NCBI RefSeq assembly: GCF_900129745.1
Contig: NZ_FQWS01000001.1
Location: 372,001 to 436,000, forward strand
From: Winogradskyella jejuensis
Lineage (GTDB): Bacteria; Bacteroidota; Bacteroidia; Flavobacteriales; Flavobacteriaceae
DNA length: 64,000 nucleotides
Direction of reading: 5' to 3'
The position numbers were made by a program, and so were the translations under genes. The notes below the pieces were generated by a model. That model was not told the DNA's origin. It ran no database searches and saw only the letters and a list, made by a program, of their open reading frames with translations. Below are positions 49,664 to 57,764 of the stretch, piece after piece. Every line of letters starts with the position of its first letter. The first letter of the stretch is position 1.

Positions 49664-51099
49664 ACACTGAAAACATTTTCTAGTTTTAGGCTTGCAAATG
49701 ATTCACATTGTAGAAGTGTTTCCTTAACATCATCTATGGTAGTTCTAGGATTTATAAGACACATTCTTAACACAACCTGCCCATTTAAAATAGTTGTTGC
49801 AAGTATAGCTTCTCTTGATTCGGTCACCTTAGAAGCAATATGTTGATTCAACTCATCAATTTCTTTCTCTGATAACTCCAAGGAAATGGGGTTATATCTA
49901 AAATTAATTATAGCAAGAGATGCAGATGAGATAACCTCCCATCGAGAGCTTTCTCTCAATAATCTCTCAACAATTTCGGCTAGTTCAATGTTGTAAGTTA
50001 TCGCTTTCGCAAAAGCGTCTAAACCAAAAGTTTTAATAGACATAAAAAGTTTCAATGCCCTAAACCTACGGGTAAGCTGCATTCCCATATCATAAAAGTT
50101 AATCTCTGACTCATTGCCTTCAATATCTCTTAAATATTCTGGTTTTTCTATAAATGTATTTTTCAACCAGCTGTGGTCACGTACTAATAAACAGCCCATT
50201 TCATAGGGTTGATAAAACCATTTATGAGGGTCTACGGTAATAGAATCTGCCTTTTGAATTCCTTTTAAAAGCTTTTTACCTTGTTGAGATAAGATAGCCG
50301 CACCGCCATAGGCAGCATCTATGTGAAACCAAATTTTTTCCTCTTTACAAATAATTGCAATTTCTTGCAAAGGGTCTACAGTTCCAGTATTTGTAGTTCC
50401 TGCCGAGGCAATAACACAAAATGGCACATACCCTTCGAGACGGTCTCTTGCAATGGCATTCTTTAGTTTATTAACTGAAAATCTATACTCTGAATCTGTT
50501 GGAATAATCCTAATTTGCTCTTTTTTTAACCCCATTATTCTAATGGCTTTCACATTAGAGGAATGGGCTTGGTCTGAAAGATATATTCTAGCTTTCGAGA
50601 AGTCTTCACCACACATTTTATTTCGAGCTGTTACCAAAGCAGTAAGATTTGCGACCGAACCTCCACTGGTAAAAAGACCACCTCCTTTTTTAGGAGGTAA
50701 CCCAAACATTTTAAGGAGCCAATTTATGGTTACAATTTCCAATTCTGAAGCAGCTGGAGATGCATTCCAACCTCCAGAAAAAGTATTAAATCCAGTAGCC
50801 AGAGTATCCGCCATTACGCTCACGTAATTACTAGGTCCTGGCACAAAGGCATAAGATTTAGGATGTGTTACCAAATTAGTATTTGTAAAGACATTTTTAA
50901 CCACAAAATCTAGAACGTCATTTACTTGGGTTGCTCCTTGAGGTGCTTCTTCTAAAAAAAGAAAATCCATCTCCTTGCGAGTTCCCAATGCTACTGGTTT
51001 TTTTTGTGGCAATTCATTAAAATGGGTTACCAGAGTATCAACAACGCGATATCCTAAGTCTCTCATTTCTGTCTCAGTTAAATTTAAATCCTTTACCAT
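49660..51099 (-). CDS. PLP-dependent aromatic-L-amino-acid-decarboxylase family protein
   Basis: 479 residues of the group II decarboxylase fold. Lys of SITVDPHKWFYQPYEMG binds PLP; FHIDAAYGG and CVIASAGTTNTGTVDPL are further PLP contacts. It is the first gene of the Moco transcript and overlaps moeA by 4 nt, an odd partner for cofactor synthesis. The substrate could be tyrosine, tryptophan or another aromatic amino acid. A mismatched palindrome (one base) lies at 50002-50017 and reads D-A-F-A-K-A. Fnr-like site F lies 74 nt upstream. Confidence 0.88.
   Translation of the reverse strand: MVKDLNLTETEMRDLGYRVVDTLVTHFNELPQKKPVALGTRKEMDFLFLEEAPQGATQVNDVLDFVVKNVFTNTNLVTHPKSYAFVPGPSNYVSVMADTLATGFNTFSGGWNASPAASELEIVTINWLLKMFGLPPKKGGGLFTSGGSVANLTALVTARNKMCGEDFSKARIYLSDQAHSSNVKAIRIMGLKKEQIRIIPTDSEYRFSVNKLKNAIARDRLEGYVPFCVIASAGTTNTGTVDPLQEIAIICKEEKIWFHIDAAYGGAAILSQQGKKLLKGIQKADSITVDPHKWFYQPYEMGCLLVRDHSWLKNTFIEKPEYLRDIEGNESEINFYDMGMQLTRRFRALKLFMSIKTFGLDAFAKAITYNIELAEIVERLLRESSRWEVISSASLAIINFRYNPISLELSEKEIDELNQHIASKVTESREAILATTILNGQVVLRMCLINPRTTIDDVKETLLQCESFASLKLENVFSV
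50002..50017. repeat. Variant palindrome CGCTTTCGCAAAAGCG (one mismatch), coding copy
   Basis: One central base differs from the consensus. Inside the decarboxylase gene, read as A-F-A-K-A. Confidence 0.75.
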
Positions 51100-51140
51100 C
51101 TTAATATTAATTTGAAAGATATGAATTCGTTATATCCTCA

Positions 51141-51215
51141 CAAATATAGCGTTAAGTATTTTTTGTTTAAGGTGACTTTTGTCATCGTTTTAATTTGACT
51201 ACCTGTATATTTTTA
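51141..51215. promoter_or_regulatory. Divergent promoter with Fnr-like dyad (site F)
   Basis: TGAC-TTTT-GTCA (51173-51184) is perfect. The plus-strand box TATTTTTA (51208-51215) for napD is centred 33 nt away; the minus-strand box TATATTTG (51141-51148) for the decarboxylase-Moco operon is centred 34 nt away. One site would therefore couple nitrate reductase to its cofactor supply. Confidence 0.7.
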
Positions 51216-51286
51216 CTACTTTGTTAAAAATTGTTAAAATCTCAATGAAGAGATTACTACTTTAACAGTACAAATTATAAAATCTG

Positions 51287-51523
51287 ATGCCAGTAAAAAG
51301 CTATATAGCCCACGCTATGACAGGGAAGAAGGAAGAATTAATGCAAGCTTTATTAAGTTTTGAACAATGTGAGGTTATACCCGCTGAGAACCAAGATGTA
51401 GTAGCACTGGTGACCGATACTCCTAATGATATGGAAGAAGAAATACTTAAACAAAAAATAGAAGCCATTCAAAGCTTAAAGCTCTTGTCTTTAGTTTCTG
51501 GTTTTAATACTCCACAAAATTAA
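51287..51523 (+). CDS. napD: NapD chaperone
   Basis: 78 residues. It begins M-P-V-K-S-Y-I-A-H and has FEQCEVIPAENQDVVALV, the ferredoxin-like fold of NapD. It binds the Tat signal of NapA until the cofactor is inserted. It starts the nap operon and ends 1 nt before napA. Confidence 0.85.
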   Translation: MPVKSYIAHAMTGKKEELMQALLSFEQCEVIPAENQDVVALVTDTPNDMEEEILKQKIEAIQSLKLLSLVSGFNTPQN

Positions 51524-51524
51524 T

Positions 51525-53858
51525 ATGTCTATGTACGAATCTATAAACGGTAGAAGAACTTTTATCAAAAAAATGGCAATGCTATCTGCTATGACTGCCG
51601 CTGCTTCAATGTTTCCTGGAATTGTTTTTGCCAGCGAGCAGGAAAAAGGTATTGAAGACAATGGTAATCTAGACTGGAAAAAAGGGCCTTGTCGTTTTTG
51701 CGGTGTAGGTTGCGGTATCCTCGTAGGTACTGAAAATGGAAAAGCAGTTGCTGTAAAGGGAGACCCCAATTCTTCTGTAAATAAAGGTTTACTGTGCGTA
51801 AAGGGATATCACCAGATTATGTGTATTCAATCTAAAGATAGGCTAGAGCACGCATTGGTAAAGAAAAATGGACGTTACGTTAAAACACCCCTTAATGAAG
51901 CACTAGATATCGTTGCAAATAAAATGAAGAGTACTATTGACACACACGGTAAAGATTCCGTTGCAATGTATACTTCTGGTCAATCTACCATTCCCGAAGG
52001 TTATGTTGCTTCTAAATTGATGAAAGGTGCAATAGGTACTAACAACCTAGATTGTAATGCACGTTTATGTATGGCAAGTGCGGTTGCAGGATTTTTGACA
52101 ACTTTTGGCGCAGATGAGCCTATGGGATGTTATGAAGACATAGACCACGCAGATTACTTTGTGACTTGGGGGAATAATATGGCAGAAATGCACCCTGTAT
52201 TGTTCTCAAGGATGTTAGAACAAAAATCTTTACGCGGTGCAAAAATTATTGATTTTGCTACAAGAACGACGCGTTCTAGTACCGCATCAGACCGTTCTAT
52301 CTTATTTGAGCCACAAACAGATTTAGCCGTTGCGAACGCCATTTGTTACGAGATTATTAAGAATGGTTGGATGAACAAGTCTTTTGTAGAGAAGCATTGT
52401 AACTTCAGTAAAGGAATTACGAATATGGGTTATGGTCTTGAAGACAATTATAAGTTTACTGACAAACCAGAAAAAATTGATTTCGAGGCATACAAAGAAT
52501 TTCTAAAAGATTACAGTCCTGAGAAAGTTTCTAAATACTCTAAAGTATCTGTAAAGGATATCAAATATTTGGCAGCTATTTATGGAGACCCCAATAAAAA
52601 AGTAGTTTCTTTTTGGTGTATGGGTGTCAATCAGCATACCCGCGGTACTTGGATGAATAATCTTATTTATAATATGCACCTACTTACGGGAAAAATATCG
52701 CAACCAGGTAATGGCCCTTTTTCATTAACTGGACAACCATCTGCTTGTGGTACTGCTCGTGAAGTGGGAACATTTACGCACAAGCTACCTAAAGGCGTTG
52801 TGATGAATGAAAAGCATAGAAAACTAGCAGCTAAAATCTGGAAAGTGCCTTACGAACGTATTCCATCTAAGCCTACCTATCACGCTACAGAAATGTTTAG
52901 AGCCGTAGATAGAGGTGATATCAAGTTTATTTGGACTCAAGCTACTAACCCGCTGGTATCATTACCAAAAACTGGTCGTTACCGTCCAGCAATGGAAAAA
53001 GAATCGTGTTTTGTCGTTGTTTCAGATGTATTCCCTACACCTACATCAGATGTTGCAGATGTTATACTTCCAGCAGCTTGGCACATAGAGAAAAGTGGAT
53101 TGTATGGAAATTCTGAGCGCAGAACCCAGCATTGGAACAAGATGGTGGAAGCCCCAGGAGAAGCTACAGAAGACGCTTGGATGTTCATTGAGGTCGCTAA
53201 ACGAATGGGTTACGGCGATTTATTTCCTTATAGCAAAGAGAATCACGTTGAAGAAATATATAACGAGTACAAACAGTTTCACGAGGGAGCCAAACACGGT
53301 ATGGCACCACTTGAGGTACTAAAAAAAGAGTCTGGAGTCATTTGGCCTTATGTTAATGGAAAGTCTACGCAATGGCGATTTAATTCTAAGTACGACCCAG
53401 CTTGCGATAATGGTGAAGCCTTTCATTTTTATGGGAAACCTGATGGGAAAGCTGTTATATGGCAACGCCCATTTGAAGAAGCACCAGAAAAACCAGACAA
53501 TGAGTATCCATTTTGGTTAAACACGGGACGTGTAGTAGAACATTGGCATACCGGTTCTATGACGCGAAGAATACCAGTATTACATCAAGCAATGCCTAAT
53601 GCATATGTAGAATTTCATCCAGATGATGCAAAAAAATTAGGTATTAGAAATGGAGAAAGTATTAAAGTAAGTTCCCGTAGAGGTTCTTGTGTATTACCTG
53701 CATCCATAAACGAAAGAGGTTTACCAACAATAGGTCAAGTGTTTGTCCCCTTCTTCGATGAGAATATGCTAATTAATGATGTAACTATTGATGCTTTTTG
53801 CCCAATTTCTAAAGAGCCAGATTATAAAAAATGTGCGGTTAAAGTTGAAAAAGTATAA
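51525..53858 (+). CDS. napA: Periplasmic nitrate reductase catalytic subunit NapA
   Basis: Reduces nitrate to nitrite at a bis-MGD molybdenum site. 777 residues, shorter than the 828 of E. coli. The Tat signal is NGRRTFIKKMAML. The [4Fe-4S] site is CRFCGVGCG with the fourth Cys at C91 (LLCVKGYH). The Mo ligand is C182 in NLDCNARLCMASA. The C-terminal domain has HTGSMTRRIPVLHQAMP. It lies between napD and the haem-protein gene; MobA and the Moco operon lie beside it, and site F links them. Confidence 0.96.
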   Translation: MSMYESINGRRTFIKKMAMLSAMTAAASMFPGIVFASEQEKGIEDNGNLDWKKGPCRFCGVGCGILVGTENGKAVAVKGDPNSSVNKGLLCVKGYHQIMCIQSKDRLEHALVKKNGRYVKTPLNEALDIVANKMKSTIDTHGKDSVAMYTSGQSTIPEGYVASKLMKGAIGTNNLDCNARLCMASAVAGFLTTFGADEPMGCYEDIDHADYFVTWGNNMAEMHPVLFSRMLEQKSLRGAKIIDFATRTTRSSTASDRSILFEPQTDLAVANAICYEIIKNGWMNKSFVEKHCNFSKGITNMGYGLEDNYKFTDKPEKIDFEAYKEFLKDYSPEKVSKYSKVSVKDIKYLAAIYGDPNKKVVSFWCMGVNQHTRGTWMNNLIYNMHLLTGKISQPGNGPFSLTGQPSACGTAREVGTFTHKLPKGVVMNEKHRKLAAKIWKVPYERIPSKPTYHATEMFRAVDRGDIKFIWTQATNPLVSLPKTGRYRPAMEKESCFVVVSDVFPTPTSDVADVILPAAWHIEKSGLYGNSERRTQHWNKMVEAPGEATEDAWMFIEVAKRMGYGDLFPYSKENHVEEIYNEYKQFHEGAKHGMAPLEVLKKESGVIWPYVNGKSTQWRFNSKYDPACDNGEAFHFYGKPDGKAVIWQRPFEEAPEKPDNEYPFWLNTGRVVEHWHTGSMTRRIPVLHQAMPNAYVEFHPDDAKKLGIRNGESIKVSSRRGSCVLPASINERGLPTIGQVFVPFFDENMLINDVTIDAFCPISKEPDYKKCAVKVEKV

Positions 53859-53861
53859 CCT

Positions 53862-54581
53862 ATGAGAAAGAGACTTGGAATCATATCATTTTTTGTAGTC
53901 ATCTTTATCGCATTTATAGTGGTATGGAATTATAGCTATCAGCAAGGACTAGAAGAAGCGTATACGCCTGTAATTGAAACACCTACAGGAAATTTTATTC
54001 CCTCAGAGCGTGGTGTATTTCTACGATTTGAAAATTCTAATCTAGATTATTCAAATATGCCTGTTGATGAAAATCATCAACGTTCGCTAGATGATTACTA
54101 TGAAAACAGAGCCTATCCTGGTGCACCACCTAGCATACCACATCCTGTAAAAAAGGAACGCAGTTTAGGTGGAAACACTTGTATTCAGTGTCACCAGAAT
54201 GGCGGATTTGTAGAAAAATTTAACGCTTATGCACCGGTAACGCCTCACCCAGAAATGGTGAATTGTCGCCAGTGTCACGTTACTAAAAATACCAATACTA
54301 CTTTCAGAGAGTTCACTTTCGCGAAAGCGGAACCGCCTAAAATAGGAGAAGGCGTAAATAATGCAATGCCGGGAAGCCCGCCTATGATACCACATCAATT
54401 ACAGATGAGAGAAAGCTGTATTTCCTGTCACGCAGGGCCTAGCGCACCTAAAGAAATACGTGTGTCTCATCCAGAACGTATCAACTGTAGACAATGCCAT
54501 TTACCTCAAACGAATAAGCCTTTACAACGTATAGATGCAGATGCTTTTCTTAGACAATTTGACAAATTAAATGAAAAATAG
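53862..54581 (+). CDS. napB: NapB-like cytochrome c with four haem motifs (tandem duplication)
   Basis: 239 residues with an N-terminal membrane anchor (about 7-25). Four C-x2-C-H motifs are at residues 107, 135, 186 and 209. Two similar units are visible: PGAPPSIPH (86-94) with CIQCH and HPEMVNCRQCHV, then PGSPPMIPH (170-178) with CISCH and HPERINCRQCHLP. Each resembles a whole diheme NapB, which normally has about 150 residues and two haems. It would pass electrons to NapA. A palindrome copy falls in the linker between the units (read as F-A-K-A). It overlaps the next gene by 11 nt. Confidence 0.87.
   Translation: MRKRLGIISFFVVIFIAFIVVWNYSYQQGLEEAYTPVIETPTGNFIPSERGVFLRFENSNLDYSNMPVDENHQRSLDDYYENRAYPGAPPSIPHPVKKERSLGGNTCIQCHQNGGFVEKFNAYAPVTPHPEMVNCRQCHVTKNTNTTFREFTFAKAEPPKIGEGVNNAMPGSPPMIPHQLQMRESCISCHAGPSAPKEIRVSHPERINCRQCHLPQTNKPLQRIDADAFLRQFDKLNEK
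54316..54327. repeat. CTTTCGCGAAAG palindrome, coding copy in napB
   Basis: Perfect 12-bp palindrome with CGG on the right side, located in the linker between the two NapB-like units. Confidence 0.85.
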
Positions 54582-55218
54582 AAACCTAACATTTTATCTT
54601 CTCACGTTAGTAGCGATGTCGCTTTTATCCTGTAAAAATGAGGGAGAGTATCACTCGATAACAGATAAAATAGAAGCCAAACAAAAACCTTATCACGGCA
54701 ATCTATCGTCTGAAGAATTGCTTGCAGACACTGATTTAATTACTGTTAAAGAAGGAGAATTCACCTTTTTAATCCCTGAGCGTAAAGGTCAGATAAAATC
54801 GTATGCTTGCATTGAATGTCATAGCAAACCGCTTGAGCAAATGAGCAATAGCTCTTTTGATGGAAAACGAGCGCACTGGGACATTAAAATCAATCACGCC
54901 TCTATTGAAACGATGGATTGTGCAACGTGCCATAACCCCAAGAATATGAATAATCTCAATAGCTTAACTGGTAAGGATATAGATTTCAATTTAAGCTATA
55001 AGTTATGTGCGCAGTGTCACTCAAGTCAATTTGAAGACTGGAAAGGTGGAGCACACGGGAAAAAGGTAGCAGGATGGGCACCACCACGAGCATCTATGAC
55101 GTGCGTAAACTGTCATAATCCGCACAATCCAAGTTTTGATAAAAGATGGCCAGTACAGTTTAATACTCAGAAGGTCATTGAACGTCAAGAGGGACTAGAT
55201 GGGGCAGAAGAACATTAA
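54571..55218 (+). CDS. Tetrahaem cytochrome c lipoprotein
   Basis: 215 residues with a lipoprotein signal (LVAMSLLSC, Cys21). Four C-x2-C-H motifs are at residues 80 (CIECH), 117 (CATCH), 146 (CAQCH) and 178 (CVNCH). It resembles cytochromes of the c3/NrfH/ACIII kind but has no NapC-type TM anchor. It is placed between NapB and the iron-sulphur protein, so it probably relays electrons from the NrfD/FeS pair to NapB and NapA. It overlaps napB by 11 nt. Confidence 0.85.
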   Translation: MKNRNLTFYLLTLVAMSLLSCKNEGEYHSITDKIEAKQKPYHGNLSSEELLADTDLITVKEGEFTFLIPERKGQIKSYACIECHSKPLEQMSNSSFDGKRAHWDIKINHASIETMDCATCHNPKNMNNLNSLTGKDIDFNLSYKLCAQCHSSQFEDWKGGAHGKKVAGWAPPRASMTCVNCHNPHNPSFDKRWPVQFNTQKVIERQEGLDGAEEH

Positions 55219-55228
55219 TAATATAGGT

Positions 55229-56365
55229 ATGAGCGATAATAAAAAGTGGTACACTCTAGACCTAGGTCTAAATAAAAAGAAAAGCACATCTAGCAGTTGC
55301 GGATGTGGAAATTCTCAAGGTAGCTGTACTAGTCAAGCACAACAAACTAAAGAAGAAGAGCTTAGTGCTGACGAGTTTTATGAAAGAGCTGTAAATGCTG
55401 CCATAGGTGATGAACGGAAGAAAGATGGTTTTGAGCAGGTATTTGACGTTAAAATGGACAGACGTGATGCGTTTAAAAAATTAACGGCTAGTCTTCTTAT
55501 AGGAGCTGGCGCTGTGAGTTCTTGTACTAGTATAACAAAAGACAGCGACAGTAAAGAAAAAGCACAAATAGACTGGGAAGAGCAGTTCAAAGGAAATTAT
55601 AAATTAATGACCGATGATGAAAAGAAAAGTACTGTAGACAGGTTAATGAGGTCTTATGAGCTTAGAACCGGTAAAAACATCAATATGTCTTCTAAAAATG
55701 CTGAGGAAGATGTACTATTTGGCTATGCTTTTAACATATCTAAATGTCAAGGGTATATGAACTGTGTGAGTGCTTGCGTTGAAGAGAATAATCAAGACCG
55801 TAATTCACAGATGCAGTACATACGCATTCACGAAATGGATGATGGAAAAGGTTTCAATTTTAATGAAGCAGACGATAATTATTACCACGAAGTACCAGCC
55901 GAAGGACACTTTTATATGGGAACGCAATGTTTTCATTGCGATAATCCGCCTTGTGTAGATGTTTGTCCAGTACAAGCAACTTGGAAAGAAGAAGACGGTC
56001 TGGTAGTGATAGATTATGACTGGTGTGTAGGATGTAGATACTGTATGGCAGCTTGTCCTTATGACGGAAGACGCTTTAATTGGAGTAAACCTGAAGTTCC
56101 TGAAAACGAAGTAAATAAGAATCAACATTACTTAGGAAATAGAATGCGTAAGAAGGGAGTAATGGAAAAATGTACATTCTGTGTGCAGCGTTCTCGTAAA
56201 GGAAAGAACCCTGCTTGTGTTGAAGCTTGTCCTACAGGTGCTAGAATATTTGGAAATCTATTAGACCCAAAAAGCACAATACGATGGGTGTTAGAAAATA
56301 AGAAAGTGTTTAGACTAAAAGAAGATTTAGGTACAGAACCAAAGTTCTGGTACTTTATGGACTAA
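55229..56365 (+). CDS. Tetracluster [4Fe-4S] protein (NrfC/PsrB/ACIII-B-like)
   Basis: 378 residues from the ATG at 55229. The N terminus has a Cys-rich SSSCGCGNSQGSC and a later twin-Arg segment (DRRDAFKKLTASLL, R78-R79) before a hydrophobic stretch and a Cys, so export by Tat and lipid attachment is likely. Four ferredoxin-like motifs follow: CQGYMNCVSACVEEN, CFHCDNPPCVDVCP, CVGCRYCMAACP and CTFCVQRS...CVEACP. It takes electrons from the NrfD-like subunit and passes them to the cytochromes. The internal Tat signal resembles ActB of alternative complex III. Confidence 0.88.
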   Translation: MSDNKKWYTLDLGLNKKKSTSSSCGCGNSQGSCTSQAQQTKEEELSADEFYERAVNAAIGDERKKDGFEQVFDVKMDRRDAFKKLTASLLIGAGAVSSCTSITKDSDSKEKAQIDWEEQFKGNYKLMTDDEKKSTVDRLMRSYELRTGKNINMSSKNAEEDVLFGYAFNISKCQGYMNCVSACVEENNQDRNSQMQYIRIHEMDDGKGFNFNEADDNYYHEVPAEGHFYMGTQCFHCDNPPCVDVCPVQATWKEEDGLVVIDYDWCVGCRYCMAACPYDGRRFNWSKPEVPENEVNKNQHYLGNRMRKKGVMEKCTFCVQRSRKGKNPACVEACPTGARIFGNLLDPKSTIRWVLENKKVFRLKEDLGTEPKFWYFMD

Positions 56366-56454
56366 GGGGTCTAACATATAATATATAAATCAAATAAATC
56401 ATCATTATAAGACAAGTATAAGAGTCTATACAAGTTGATTTTAAAGAATATACA

Positions 56455-57675
56455 ATGGGTGTATTAAAAGTGTTTAAAAGCCTTGTAATCGATAGCTTAG
56501 ATACGATTACTAAAGGGTCTAAAAAGTATCATATCTGGATGGGGTTTTTAACCCTAGTGATGCTTATAGGAATGTATTGCTATTCTATTCAGTTAGATGA
56601 AGGGTTGAGTGTTACTGGTATGACTGACAGAGTAAGTTGGGGGCTCTATATTTCAAATTTCACATTTTTAGTCGGTGTAGCGGCGGCGGCAGTAATGCTA
56701 GTGATGCCGACTTATGTATTAAAAGATATTGATTTTAAGCAAGCTGTATTAATAGGTGAAGGACTTGCTGTCGCAGCACTTATAATGTGTCTTGCATTTG
56801 TAGTGGCTGATATGGGTGGACCATCTGTCTTATGGCATATGATTCCAGGCATAGGGGTTTTTAACTTCCCTGCTTCTATGCTCACTTGGGATGTTATCGT
56901 TTTAAATGGATATCTTTTTATAAATATTACAATTCCACTCTACATTCTTTTTAGACATTATCAAGGTAAGGAAGCAAAGAAAAAGGTATATGTTCCTGGT
57001 GCGGTTTTATCGGTCTTTTGGGCCGTTGGAATTCACTTAGTTACAGCATTTTTATATCAAGGACTACAAGCACGCCCCTTCTGGAACAACGCTTTACTAG
57101 GACCTCGCTTTTTAGCATCAGCATTTGCTGCTGGACCTGCATTAATCATTTTGGTTTTAGCGGTCATTAGGTCATTTACAGCATTTAAAATCCCCGACAA
57201 AACCATTAAGAAGATTGCAATGATTGTTACCGTTGCAGCACAGATTAACTTAATAATGCTTGTGTCTGAGTTATTTAAAGAGTTTTATGCACCTACACAT
57301 CACAGCGAAAGTGCTTACTATTTATTCTTTGGGCTTCACGGCAAGGATGCATTACTACCTTGGATATGGACAGCCATACCTATGAACGTGATTGCAACAA
57401 TTATACTGACCTTTGGTAAATTTAGAAATAAGCTTAAAGTGCTTTACTTCTGTTGTTTCCTTCTTTTTGTTGCCATATGGATAGAAAAAGGCTTTGGACT
57501 TATCGTACCTGGATTTATTCCTGGTCCTTACGGTAAAATAGCAGAATATCTACCAACAGGTATTGAAATTGGAGTTACTTTAGGTATTTGGGCATTAGGT
57601 GCATTTGTCTTTACTATTCTAGCAAAAACTGCCATTGGTATAGAGTTAGGAGAATTGAGATACAAACCCAAATAA
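56455..57675 (+). CDS. NrfD/PsrC-like quinol-oxidising membrane subunit
   Basis: 406 residues with eight to nine TM helices, including LVGVAAAAVMLVMPTYVLKD, NGYLFINITIPLYILFRHYQ and KIPDKTIKKIAMIVTVAAQ. It matches the NrfD/PsrC fold, which oxidises quinol in the membrane and delivers electrons to a partner iron-sulphur protein. It replaces NapC and NapH in this nap cluster. It ends before a strong bidirectional terminator. Confidence 0.88.
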   Translation: MGVLKVFKSLVIDSLDTITKGSKKYHIWMGFLTLVMLIGMYCYSIQLDEGLSVTGMTDRVSWGLYISNFTFLVGVAAAAVMLVMPTYVLKDIDFKQAVLIGEGLAVAALIMCLAFVVADMGGPSVLWHMIPGIGVFNFPASMLTWDVIVLNGYLFINITIPLYILFRHYQGKEAKKKVYVPGAVLSVFWAVGIHLVTAFLYQGLQARPFWNNALLGPRFLASAFAAGPALIILVLAVIRSFTAFKIPDKTIKKIAMIVTVAAQINLIMLVSELFKEFYAPTHHSESAYYLFFGLHGKDALLPWIWTAIPMNVIATIILTFGKFRNKLKVLYFCCFLLFVAIWIEKGFGLIVPGFIPGPYGKIAEYLPTGIEIGVTLGIWALGAFVFTILAKTAIGIELGELRYKPK

Positions 57676-57720
57676 GATTCTTAAGAAAAATAGCTAAGAG
57701 AATATCCTATTACTAATTAA

Positions 57721-57760
57721 AATGCCTTCAAGTATCGATAAAGCTTGAAGGCATTTCTTT
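57721..57760. terminator. Bidirectional terminator between nap and nad operons
   Basis: AATGCCTTCAAG (57721-57732) pairs with CTTGAAGGCATT (57744-57755) across an 11-nt loop, with A- and T-rich flanks. It is well placed to end both the nap transcript and the minus-strand thioredoxin-like transcript. Confidence 0.85.
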
Positions 57761-57764
57761 GTTG

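Noticed and set aside
53095-53322. Open frames overlapping napA, nosZ and other long genes in alternate frames
   Set aside because: They lie entirely within strongly supported genes, have atypical composition and show no domain motif.
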